Assembly (NCBI GenBank): GCA_002455335.1
Contig: DKKP01000269.1
Location: 4,028 to 9,036 of the forward strand
Direction: 5' to 3'
Length of the DNA: 5,009 nucleotides
From: Anaerolineales bacterium UBA6663
Lineage (GTDB): Bacteria > Chloroflexota > Anaerolineae > Anaerolineales > UBA6663
Each line of letters opens with the position of its first letter. The first letter of the stretch is position 1. Both the position numbers and the translations under genes were made by a program. Positions 1 through 5,009 of the stretch are shown in pieces. The notes under the pieces are model-generated. The model had not been told where the DNA came from. It made no database searches and was given only the letters and a program-made list of their open reading frames with translations.

Positions 1-693
1 CTGCGGCGGTCGGGCTGGCGTTACCAGTCGGTCGGCGACTACTTTGCGAGCAAGGTCGCCAATGCCGTGATGTATCTGCTTGTGGGGCTGTTCGCGCTGG
101 GCCAGATTTTTTCGGGGTTCCTGCCTGTGGCCCTGGCGCTTGGGCTGGGTGTTCTGGGGTATTTGCGGCCCGATGAGAAGATCCGCGAGGCGCTCAAGCT
201 GCGCAAAGAGGGCTTGAAGCGTGAGATGGCCTGGACGCTCGACCGGCTGGCGGCCGTGATGCAGACCGGCGAGGCGTTGGGCCCGTCGCTGCACAGGCTG
301 ACGGATGCCAACTACGACTGGGTGGCGGGCGGCGGCGGTGGGCTGTTTATCGCGATCCTGCGTGACATCTCGGCTGGGCTGGCGAGCAATCGCAGCGACA
401 TCGGCGCCCTGATCGACGAGATCCGCGCGACGCTGCCCGAGGACGTGCCCGAGCTGGATGAGTTTCTGCAGCTCGTGCGCGCCAACCTTGAGAAGCGACA
501 GCCGGTGGTCGAGCAGTTGCGGGCGCTCAGCGTCACCATGCGCGACGAGCTGAACAACCGCATCGAGGACCTGGCCCAGAAGGCCGAGCTGCGGATCGTC
601 ATGGTGACGTCGGGCGTGATCGTGCCGCTGATGCTAGTTGTGGTGGGCGGCGTGATCCTGCTCAACCTGCGCTCGATCTTGCCCGGTGGGTAG
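1..693 (+). CDS. tadC: TadC-like type II secretion system F-family protein, 5'-truncated by window edge
   Basis: The frame is open from base 1 to the TAG at 691-693 (230 residues visible). A GTG at 67 could start a shorter protein, but the codons before it (residues 1-22) read as coding and have no good ribosome site, so I take the gene as cut by the window edge. Visible architecture: a hydrophobic double segment at about residues 24-57, a long charged cytoplasmic helical region at about 60-195 with the MAWTLDRLAAVMQTG stretch typical of T2SSF domains, and a C-terminal membrane segment at about 200-222. Family knowledge: TadB and TadC are paired inner-membrane platform proteins of the Tad pilus that work with the TadA ATPase. 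TadC is usually the last of the pair and lies just before flp and tadE genes, which matches the order here; TadB remains possible. Family members are usually nearer 300 residues, consistent with truncation. GC is high (41 of 60 bases at 421-480). Confidence 0.82.
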   Translation: MRRSGWRYQSVGDYFASKVANAVMYLLVGLFALGQIFSGFLPVALALGLGVLGYLRPDEKIREALKLRKEGLKREMAWTLDRLAAVMQTGEALGPSLHRLTDANYDWVAGGGGGLFIAILRDISAGLASNRSDIGALIDEIRATLPEDVPELDEFLQLVRANLEKRQPVVEQLRALSVTMRDELNNRIEDLAQKAELRIVMVTSGVIVPLMLVVVGGVILLNLRSILPGG

Positions 694-695
694 CG

Positions 696-716
696 CGAGG
701 ACTCTTCGAGGACTCG
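696..716 (+). other. Small hairpin with tandem G-A mismatch, just after the tadC stop
   Basis: The 21 bases can fold as CGAG (696-699) with CTCG (713-716), an internal GA/GA loop, then CTC (702-704) with GAG (708-710) around a TTC loop. The same stretch is also an 8-bp direct repeat, GAGGACTC at 697-704 and 708-715. There is no T-tract after it, so it is not a standard terminator. It could stabilise or process the transcript between tadC and flp, or mean nothing. Seen in sequence; function unknown. Confidence 0.3.
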
Positions 717-773
717 GTATGGTCCCTGCGCCGATACACTGTGACGAGCCTGCACGACCGGCCATGGACTGGC

Positions 774-832
774 AAGGAGGTGAGCCTATCGAATGCCGAT
801 GTGAAATCGGGGCCGAACGGCCGATCATCACC
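774..832 (+). promoter_or_regulatory. Candidate structured 5' leader of flp with orphan Shine-Dalgarno
   Basis: Within the 181-bp gap before flp lies AAGGAGGTGA (774-783), a full anti-16S match, followed at 793 by ATG-CCG-ATG-TGA, a three-codon ORF. Downstream, ATCGG (806-810) can pair either with CCGAT at 796-800 or with CCGAT at 821-825, so two hairpins exclude each other. In addition TCACC (828-832) can pair with GGTGA (779-783) and hide the orphan ribosome site. A GTG at 801, overlapping the micro-ORF stop, opens 23 codons that end at 870-872, two bases before the flp ATG. The pairing is seen in the sequence; that it works as an attenuator or leader is inference. It matches no riboswitch family I recognise. 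I see no convincing sigma-70 promoter in 694-874; the best is a weak TACACT at 735-740 without a -35. Confidence 0.25.
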
Positions 833-862
833 GACTTTGCGCTGCATGCATTATTCAACGAT

Positions 863-868
863 AAGGAG
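863..868 (+). promoter_or_regulatory. Ribosome binding site of flp
   Basis: AAGGAG lies six bases before the ATG at 875. It decides the flp start: the same frame is open back to a GTG at 686 and has ATGs at 719 and 764, but none of these has a comparable site, and the extension would put about 60 unrelated residues before a standard Flp leader. Confidence 0.8.
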
Positions 869-874
869 ATAGAG

Positions 875-1072
875 ATGTTGAGCATCAAGGAACTGAAAGA
901 TCAACTTCGGCGTTTTGTGGACGATGAGGACGGTTTGAGCGCGACCGAGTACGCCATCCTCTTTGTCATCCTGGTCGCCATCATCGCGGCTGGGGCGACG
1001 GCTCTCGGCGGCGGCATCACTGCCTTGTTCGGAGATGCTACTACGCAATTGAATAGCGTCGGTGGACCATAG
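875..1072 (+). CDS. flp: Flp family type IVc pilin (major pilus subunit)
   Basis: This 65-residue protein is the structural subunit of the Tad pilus. It has a short charged leader (residues 1-20, ending DDEDG) and then the Flp signature: cleavage after Gly20, giving a mature chain beginning LSATEYA, with Glu at +5 and Tyr at +6. Glu+5 is the residue needed for subunit alignment in type IV pilins. A single hydrophobic helix follows (about residues 27-45), then a short tail ending NSVGGP, for a mature length of 45 residues, ordinary for Flp. Processing would be by a TadV/CpaA prepilin peptidase, not in this window. The start is fixed by AAGGAG at 863-868. It lies between the TadC-like gene and two TadE-like genes, the expected context. 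Flp is usually the most abundant product of such loci, which makes its own leader region (694-874) a plausible control point. Confidence 0.95.
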   Translation: MLSIKELKDQLRRFVDDEDGLSATEYAILFVILVAIIAAGATALGGGITALFGDATTQLNSVGGP

Positions 1073-1106
1073 AGACCGTGCACTCGAACGTGGTGAGGCG
1101 AAACCG

Positions 1107-1568
1107 ATGAAAGTGCTCGCAAGGTGTGTGGCCATTGGTAAGCCGATCGAGGCCTATCGCCCGTTTCGGGTGATTGTGTGGCGTACCGGTGTGTCGTCGG
1201 TTGAGTTTGCGATGGTGTTGCCGTTAACCATGGCGCTTGTCCTGATTGTGCTCGGCATGGCCGTGGGCGCCTATGATCGCCTTTCAGCCGCTTTCGGCGT
1301 GGCGGAGGATACCCGGGCGGCAGCGATCTACGGCAGCCTGGGGACGAAAACGGTCAGTCTGGTTGGGCGCTCGCCGTCGTTGGCGGCGAGCGCCTCGGGC
1401 TGTTCCCGGACGTTCCAGGGGACGATCGATTCCACGCGCACCCGAAACTGGCCCATCATCGACTGGTTGGGCAACGTGTTGGTCGGGCCGATGACGGCAA
1501 GCCTGACGGGATCGTCCACGGCGGTGCGCTGGGAGTTCGCACCGGGCTACGACGGAGATTGCCAATGA
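1107..1568 (+). CDS. TadE-like minor pseudopilin
   Basis: A 153-residue protein with a basic N-terminus, then RTGVSSVEFAMVLP: Gly28, Glu33 at +5 and Phe34, the TadE/prepilin cleavage pattern, followed by one membrane helix (about 35-54). The rest is a small extracytoplasmic domain with Cys99 and Cys152 that could pair. TadE and TadF pseudopilins are processed by the same peptidase as Flp and are needed for pilus assembly, probably as minor or initiating subunits. The ATG at 1107 is chosen because GGTGAGG (1092-1098) precedes it; the frame extends to a GTG at 1062 inside flp, with no clear ribosome site. Its stop overlaps the next start by ATGA, so translation of the two is probably coupled. 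It could be called tadE or tadF; sequence alone does not decide. Confidence 0.82.
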   Translation: MKVLARCVAIGKPIEAYRPFRVIVWRTGVSSVEFAMVLPLTMALVLIVLGMAVGAYDRLSAAFGVAEDTRAAAIYGSLGTKTVSLVGRSPSLAASASGCSRTFQGTIDSTRTRNWPIIDWLGNVLVGPMTASLTGSSTAVRWEFAPGYDGDCQ

Positions 1569-2107
1569 AACCGAAAACCCATCGACTGCCGCGGCGGCGG
1601 ATCGGGCGTCGCGGCCACTGGGAGACCGGCCAGGCTTCGGTCGAGCTGGTGATCATGATCGGCCCGGTCTTCTTGACGTTGTTTTCGATCATCGGCGTGG
1701 TGTTCTACAACGCCTACGTCTCGATCGCGCTGACGACGGCCGCCAACGACTGCGCGCAGGTCGCGTCTCAGAACGTGCTCACGAGCTGGATCGAAAACGA
1801 GGGCACCGAGGCGTTCAACGCGGGTCGGAATGGCTTTGGCGTCGGCCCGGCTCAGTTGATCGACTCGCCGGTGCGGCCCGAGATGGGGGCCAACGTGCTC
1901 CACTCGGTGTCGGTGGTGTGTAGCGCCGACATCCCCGGTCGTGAGATCGTCGAGGGCCTGAACGAGTCGACCATCTATCGAAGGATAACCTGGCCGCTGC
2001 AGAGCTATCGGTCGTGCTACGACGAGTCGCAGCCCGCGTTGATGGTGGGAGACATCGATGACCCGGCTACCAGCGAGCCGATGGAGCGTGAGTGCGGGCC
2101 GAACTAG
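1565..2107 (+). CDS. tadE: TadE-like minor pseudopilin (second copy)
   Basis: A 180-residue protein with a strongly basic N-terminus (RLPRRRIGRRGHWETG), then GQASVELVIMIGP: Gly22 with Glu27 at +5, the canonical TadE motif, and one membrane helix at about 28-49. The exported part has Cys63, Cys119, Cys151 and Cys177, enough for two disulphides. The ATG at 1565 lies in the ATGA overlap with the previous stop and has GGAG at 1554-1557, seven bases away; a TTG at 1559 in frame is a poorer choice. The shared motif and tight coupling suggest the two pseudopilins are made in matched amounts and may form a pair, as proposed for TadE and TadF. The C-terminal half has no feature I recognise. GC stays high through the gene. 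The symbol reflects the TadE-like motif; tadF is a possible alternative. Confidence 0.85.
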   Translation: MKPKTHRLPRRRIGRRGHWETGQASVELVIMIGPVFLTLFSIIGVVFYNAYVSIALTTAANDCAQVASQNVLTSWIENEGTEAFNAGRNGFGVGPAQLIDSPVRPEMGANVLHSVSVVCSADIPGREIVEGLNESTIYRRITWPLQSYRSCYDESQPALMVGDIDDPATSEPMERECGPN

Positions 2108-2130
2108 GCGAACGGTGACCAAGGGCAGCA

Positions 2131-2153
2131 GGCTCAGGATGATGCCCTGAGCC
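2131..2153 (+). terminator. Perfect 8-bp hairpin after the pseudopilin genes; possible terminator or mRNA stabiliser
   Basis: GGCTCAGG (2131-2138) pairs exactly with CCTGAGCC (2146-2153) around a seven-base loop, 24 bases after the stop at 2107. No run of T follows; the next bases are ATTCCCTGGGTTTCCC, so classical intrinsic termination is doubtful. It may be an attenuator or a 3'-end stabiliser that separates abundant flp-tadE message from the two genes beyond. The rest of the 96-bp gap holds only the AGGGAAGGG ribosome site (2191-2199) of the next gene. Confidence 0.4.
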
Positions 2154-2203
2154 ATTCCCTGGGTTTCCCGAGTGTGGTTCAAGTTTGGCAAGGGAAGGGC
2201 TGA

Positions 2204-3403
2204 ATGCGTGTTGAGGCGATTGAACCGACTCCGAATGCTATGGCTCGGGCAGGACTGGCCCTGATCGTGGCGACCGTGCTGGCGCTTGCCTTTCTTGCGC
2301 CGGGTCGAGAGACGCCTACCCTGGCTCAGCCCATTCCAACCGAGACCGCTACGCCTGCGCCGACGGCGATACCGCCCTGTCCGGGCAACACAATCGACCG
2401 AAATGGCAATGGGCAGGACAATGGGGATTGTGTTTCATTGACGCATGCAAGTATCGGACGGGTGCCACTTGGGTACTGTAATGAGGTAGGTGGATTAGTG
2501 TCTCGGTATGGTCGGATATCGTGCCGACCGGAATGGACTATTGGCGGAACGACGCAGCCCCTGCCATTTGCAGCGCTTCAGGTAAACCCGGGCTGTGTTC
2601 GGGTTGAGCGTAACCCATATCCGAGACTCATGATTGGTCTCGGTAGCCCAACCTTGGCCTTTTCTGGATTGATCCCAACGAATTCCGATGGAGTCAATCC
2701 CGGTGGCTGGATGACAGGATACACGTCAGGTTGGTATCAGACCGGCCTTACCGGAAACGCTGCAATCGGCCTTCCATCTCCGGGTTTCTTCGCTGCAGGC
2801 AATTGGTCCAATCAGCCCTTTGGCTCAAATTACTTTGGAGCACCGTTTCCAAAGACAAGGCTCGATATCCCAGCCGCCGACTTCTATCCGAGTGTGAACA
2901 ATGTCTCGATTCGACTTGTATTCGTACTCGATCCATCGGCGGCGCACCCAATGAGGGTTCAATTTGCTGGCATGCCATCTGGGATTGATGCAGTTGATTG
3001 GAGCGGAGCTGAGCCACTTCAGTTATCGGTTAATCGTTCCAGCAATCCGGCTGCCAGGATTGGGTCTGACGTTGTTGTGGGTTCAGGCGGGCCAGACTTA
3101 TCCGGACCGGCCGATCTTCCTGCCTATCAACTGAGCGTGCAGTCGTCGTGGAGCCTCTATGTCCAGGTGTACTACGAGTACTGGGTCATTGTGGGCGGCA
3201 ACTATGTCCGAGATCCATCCCAGCCCGCGGAAATGTACTCCGAAGCTGTAGGCGCACTGGCTAACAGGCCAAGCTACCGTGTCTGGGATGCGCAACAACG
3301 AGTAAGCGCGGGATTGGTAGGGAGTCCCAACTGCAATGCATTGGCGAATGAGGGATATGTACCGGTTCCGGTCATTGAAGGGCACTCGATACTCATTCGA
3401 TAG
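2204..3403 (+). CDS. Secreted Cys-containing protein of unknown function, inside the Tad locus
   Basis: I do not recognise this 399-residue protein. It has an export signal with a hydrophobic core at about residues 16-33, then a Pro/Thr-rich linker (about 38-58, including PTETATPAPTA). After it comes CPGNTIDRNGNG (from Cys59), whose DxNxNG run resembles the start of a dockerin or thrombospondin-3 calcium loop, though residue 12 of such a loop would be Cys76 rather than Asp/Glu. Six cysteines (59, 76, 92, 107, 131, 377) all lie after the signal. The body is rich in Gly, Ser, Pro, Asn and aromatics (GGWMTGYTSGWYQTG), suggesting an extracellular beta-rich fold; there is no C-terminal anchor. The ATG at 2204 has AGGGAAGGG at 2191-2199; an ATG at 2240 would give a more ordinary short signal peptide but lacks a ribosome site. 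GC is lower than in the tad genes (31 of 60 at 2641-2700). From position it may be a pilus-associated surface protein or adhesin; unproven. Confidence 0.75.
   Translation: MRVEAIEPTPNAMARAGLALIVATVLALAFLAPGRETPTLAQPIPTETATPAPTAIPPCPGNTIDRNGNGQDNGDCVSLTHASIGRVPLGYCNEVGGLVSRYGRISCRPEWTIGGTTQPLPFAALQVNPGCVRVERNPYPRLMIGLGSPTLAFSGLIPTNSDGVNPGGWMTGYTSGWYQTGLTGNAAIGLPSPGFFAAGNWSNQPFGSNYFGAPFPKTRLDIPAADFYPSVNNVSIRLVFVLDPSAAHPMRVQFAGMPSGIDAVDWSGAEPLQLSVNRSSNPAARIGSDVVVGSGGPDLSGPADLPAYQLSVQSSWSLYVQVYYEYWVIVGGNYVRDPSQPAEMYSEAVGALANRPSYRVWDAQQRVSAGLVGSPNCNALANEGYVPVPVIEGHSILIR
2353..2367 (+). repeat. 15-bp direct repeat, copy 1 (in linker of secreted protein)
   Basis: GCCTGCGCCGACGGC occurs here and, identically, at 3634-3648. 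In both genes it encodes PAPTA in the Pro/Thr-rich linker, and with the same codons. The shared linker type could explain it; a short recombination joint is the alternative. Confidence 0.5.
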
Positions 3404-3412
3404 GCGACCACG

Positions 3413-4537
3413 ATGAAGCAATTTTCCACAAAGCTCGTCGATTCAAAGTACAAGGCTCAATGGACTAGCCTTGTATTGTCCACGCTGCTGGCAAGTGCCT
3501 GTGTCGGCCCTACACAACCCCCAATAACGGGAGCCATCCAAGTCACATCGACAGGGACTCAAATAATCGGAACAGATGCGGTGCTGTCGGCGTCGCCGAC
3601 CGCGCCGCAACCGTTGCCGGAGCCGAGCGCGCTGCCTGCGCCGACGGCTGAGGAAGCGACGCGAAGGGCCGTCTATGCCGAACTGGCGACTGAGGTCGCC
3701 AGAGGCGGGCAGCGCACTTTAGAGCCATATGAAACACTGTGGGCGCGCGAGACGAGCATCTACGTTGAACAAACTCAATTCGTCGAGAGTCTATTCACCC
3801 CCACGCCCTTCGGCCCGCTCCCGTTCCCTGGCACGCGGCTGACCGACGAGGAGCTGGCTGAGCGCGGCTGGTCGCGAATGACCGACGATGGACAGCGCAA
3901 CGAGGACTATCACCCGACGGCGATCTGGCTGGACAAGGCGTATGTCGATGCCGAGATCTTCAGCCAGTACCAGGCGCTGTTCGAGCTGCTGGCTTTTCGC
4001 GACGGCCCGCCGGGCGAGGATTTCGAGGCACGGCTGGGGGAGCTGATGCTGGAGAGTGAGGAGTATGGTTCCTTATTGGATGTGATTCTTGAAGACGATA
4101 TCAATAACGCCAATCTGGTCACATGCAGCTATGAGGAGTTGCTAAAAAATGCTCTTTCGCTCAAAGAAGCAGGGGCGTATGTTCGAGTACTACCTGATTT
4201 GCCGGATCAGGTGTTGGCATGGCGTTGGGTCAAGCGGCTTCCCGTGGAGGTTCGCGACGATAAGGCCATTGCCTTTGAGATCTCAGACTATTACTTCGTG
4301 ATGCTCGATTTCTACTTGGATGGTCCATTTAACACTACAGGACAGCCAGGCTACTTTAAGCAGACGCGGAGCATTTACGCTGATCGCCTGATGACGGAAT
4401 GGCGTGGCGAATATTATGGGTTGCGGACTGATTCGAACACTGTCTTTGTGTGGCACTCAGAGCTGGCCGAGTGGCGAGTGATGAAGTATGCCAGCCCCTA
4501 TTGCGGTTCAGTGTATCCAGAAAGCATCGAAAAGTGA
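3413..4537 (+). CDS. Putative lipoprotein of unknown function, inside the Tad locus
   Basis: A 374-residue protein I do not recognise. Residues 1-30 (basic start, hydrophobic TSLVLSTLLASAC) look like a lipoprotein signal with Cys30 as the lipid-modified residue; Ala at -3 is less usual than Leu, so this is likely rather than certain. A Pro/Thr/Ser/Ala-rich linker follows (about 31-82), then a charged, probably helical region (about 83-250) and an aromatic-rich C-terminal region (about 255-364) that looks alpha/beta. Cys238 and Cys364 could form a disulphide. The ATG at 3413 is nine bases after the previous stop, with only a weak site before it; the stop overlaps the next start as GTGA, so it belongs to one transcription unit with the genes on both sides. 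Composition is patchy: hand counts give 25/60 GC at 3421-3480, 46/60 at 3601-3660, 42/60 at 3961-4020 and 25/60 at 4081-4140. Its position suggests an envelope anchor or accessory for the pilus; this is inference. Confidence 0.78.
   Translation: MKQFSTKLVDSKYKAQWTSLVLSTLLASACVGPTQPPITGAIQVTSTGTQIIGTDAVLSASPTAPQPLPEPSALPAPTAEEATRRAVYAELATEVARGGQRTLEPYETLWARETSIYVEQTQFVESLFTPTPFGPLPFPGTRLTDEELAERGWSRMTDDGQRNEDYHPTAIWLDKAYVDAEIFSQYQALFELLAFRDGPPGEDFEARLGELMLESEEYGSLLDVILEDDINNANLVTCSYEELLKNALSLKEAGAYVRVLPDLPDQVLAWRWVKRLPVEVRDDKAIAFEISDYYFVMLDFYLDGPFNTTGQPGYFKQTRSIYADRLMTEWRGEYYGLRTDSNTVFVWHSELAEWRVMKYASPYCGSVYPESIEK
3634..3648 (+). repeat. 15-bp direct repeat, copy 2 (in linker of lipoprotein)
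   Basis: Identical to 2353-2367 (GCCTGCGCCGACGGC) and again encoding PAPTA in the post-signal linker. It lies in the GC-rich patch that begins near 3580. Confidence 0.5.
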
Positions 4538-5009
4538 GTACACAAAGGTCGAGGCATGGCTTTGGGGTATTTCAATTGGTCGGGCCAATCGATTCCCGAG
4601 GTCAGACAGCAGCGTTTGTCGCATTGTTGACACCCGTCCTGATTTTGGCTGTGGCGGTCGTTATTGATGTGGGTCGATTGTACGGAGCCAAGCGCTGGGG
4701 GCAATCCGTAGTAGACAGCTCTGCCGTTAACGGCGCTCTAGCACTGAATAGACTAGCCTTTGAAGCTACTGCGAATGAAGTGACACTTAATTCATCAGAA
4801 GTGCAAGTTGCCGCCTGCGGCGCCTGGTTCACGTCGCTCAGCGCGAACGGCGGCGGCCTGACATACGATCAGGTGCCCGAGATCTCGAACTGTAATGCGA
4901 CCCTGGTGGGCGATCGGGGGGTCGAGGTGACGGCGATCGTGACGGTGCCCGTGATGTTCCCATGGCTGTACCAGGCCTTCTTCGGTGGGCCCGCGCCGGC
5001 TGGGGCGGT
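4534..5009 (+). CDS. TadG-like pilus assembly protein, 3'-truncated by window edge
   Basis: The frame starts at GTG 4534, which overlaps the previous stop (GTGA, 4534-4537), and stays open to the last base: 158 complete codons plus two bases. A short N-terminus is followed by RGQTAAFVALLTPVLILAVAVV and then IDVGRLYGAKRWGQS, the pattern of the TadE/G-like family (N-terminal membrane helix at about residues 26-44, then the conserved D-V-G-R-L-Y at 45-50). Unlike the two pseudopilins it has no Glu at +5 after Gly23, which fits TadG-like rather than prepilin-like members. The exported part visible so far has Cys95 and Cys120 and ends near VEVTAIVTVPVMFPW, a strand-rich stretch usual before the C-terminal part of these proteins. 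There is no strong ribosome site before the GTG, so coupling to the upstream gene is likely. TadG is thought to be an envelope component of the pilus machine. GC jumps from 24/60 at 4741-4800 to 44/60 at 4801-4860 within the gene. Confidence 0.85.
   Translation, partial: MSTQRSRHGFGVFQLVGPIDSRGQTAAFVALLTPVLILAVAVVIDVGRLYGAKRWGQSVVDSSAVNGALALNRLAFEATANEVTLNSSEVQVAACGAWFTSLSANGGGLTYDQVPEISNCNATLVGDRGVEVTAIVTVPVMFPWLYQAFFGGPAPAGA

Noticed and set aside
312..755. 147-residue open frame on the minus strand
   Set aside because: Antisense to the TadC-like gene; low-complexity Ser/Arg-rich product with no domain pattern.
843..850. TGCATGCA palindrome before flp as an operator
   Set aside because: A single 8-bp palindrome close to the ribosome site, with no second copy or promoter around it; too little to call.
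686..874. N-terminal extension of the Flp frame (GTG 686, ATG 719 or ATG 764 as start)
   Set aside because: The frame is open, but no suitable ribosome site serves these starts, and the AAGGAG at 863-868 with a standard Flp leader from 875 explains the gene better.
1062..1106. Upstream GTG start for the first TadE-like gene
   Set aside because: It would begin inside flp without a clear ribosome site; ATG 1107 has GGTGAGG at a good distance.
1284..1565. Minus-strand 93-residue frame and the + frame at 1246-1494
   Set aside because: Arg-rich shadows of the first TadE-like gene.
1547..2191. 214-residue open frame on the minus strand
   Set aside because: It lies opposite the TadE-like gene at 1565-2107, which has a canonical prepilin motif. 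The product is rich in Arg, His and Asp, typical of the reverse complement of a GC-rich gene.
4498..4832. Minus-strand frames near the right end (4498-4704 and 4602-4832)
   Set aside because: They are opposite the TadG-like gene, whose membrane helix and IDVGRLY motif are clear.

Overview
The window is part of a Tad/Flp (tight adherence, type IVc pilus) locus. All genes found are on the + strand. It is GC-rich for most of its length. The secreted proteins carry Pro/Thr-rich linkers directly after their export signals, a style common in Chloroflexota (Anaerolineae and relatives). I therefore favour an environmental Chloroflexota member, but this assignment is inference: there is no rRNA or other phylogenetic marker here.

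Layout, left to right: (1) the 3' part of a TadC-like inner-membrane platform gene (1-693, open at the left edge); (2) a 181-bp leader (694-874) that holds potential RNA structure and a consensus Shine-Dalgarno sequence serving no long ORF; (3) the Flp major pilin gene (875-1072); (4) two TadE-like pseudopilin genes (1107-1568 and 1565-2107), which overlap by ATGA; (5) a 96-bp gap with a perfect 8-bp-stem hairpin (2131-2153); (6) an unrecognised secreted, Cys-containing 399-residue protein (2204-3403); (7) an unrecognised putative lipoprotein of 374 residues (3413-4537); (8) a TadG-like protein (4534-5009) that overlaps the lipoprotein gene by GTGA and runs off the right edge.

How they work together: TadC is part of the platform that, with the TadA ATPase and TadB (expected to the left, outside the window), extrudes Flp pilin after processing by a TadV/CpaA-type prepilin peptidase. 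The TadE-like proteins and the TadG-like protein are minor components thought to prime or anchor the pilus. The secreted protein and lipoprotein sit inside this series and so are good candidates for surface, tip or anchoring accessories. That role rests on position only.

The most notable points are the two unrecognised exported proteins embedded between tadE and tadG, sharp GC changes inside genes 7 and 8 (about 42% to about 70-77% and back by hand count), and the switch-like folding potential of the flp leader. I see no mobile element, CRISPR array, tRNA or rRNA, and no complete novel defence or metabolic system.
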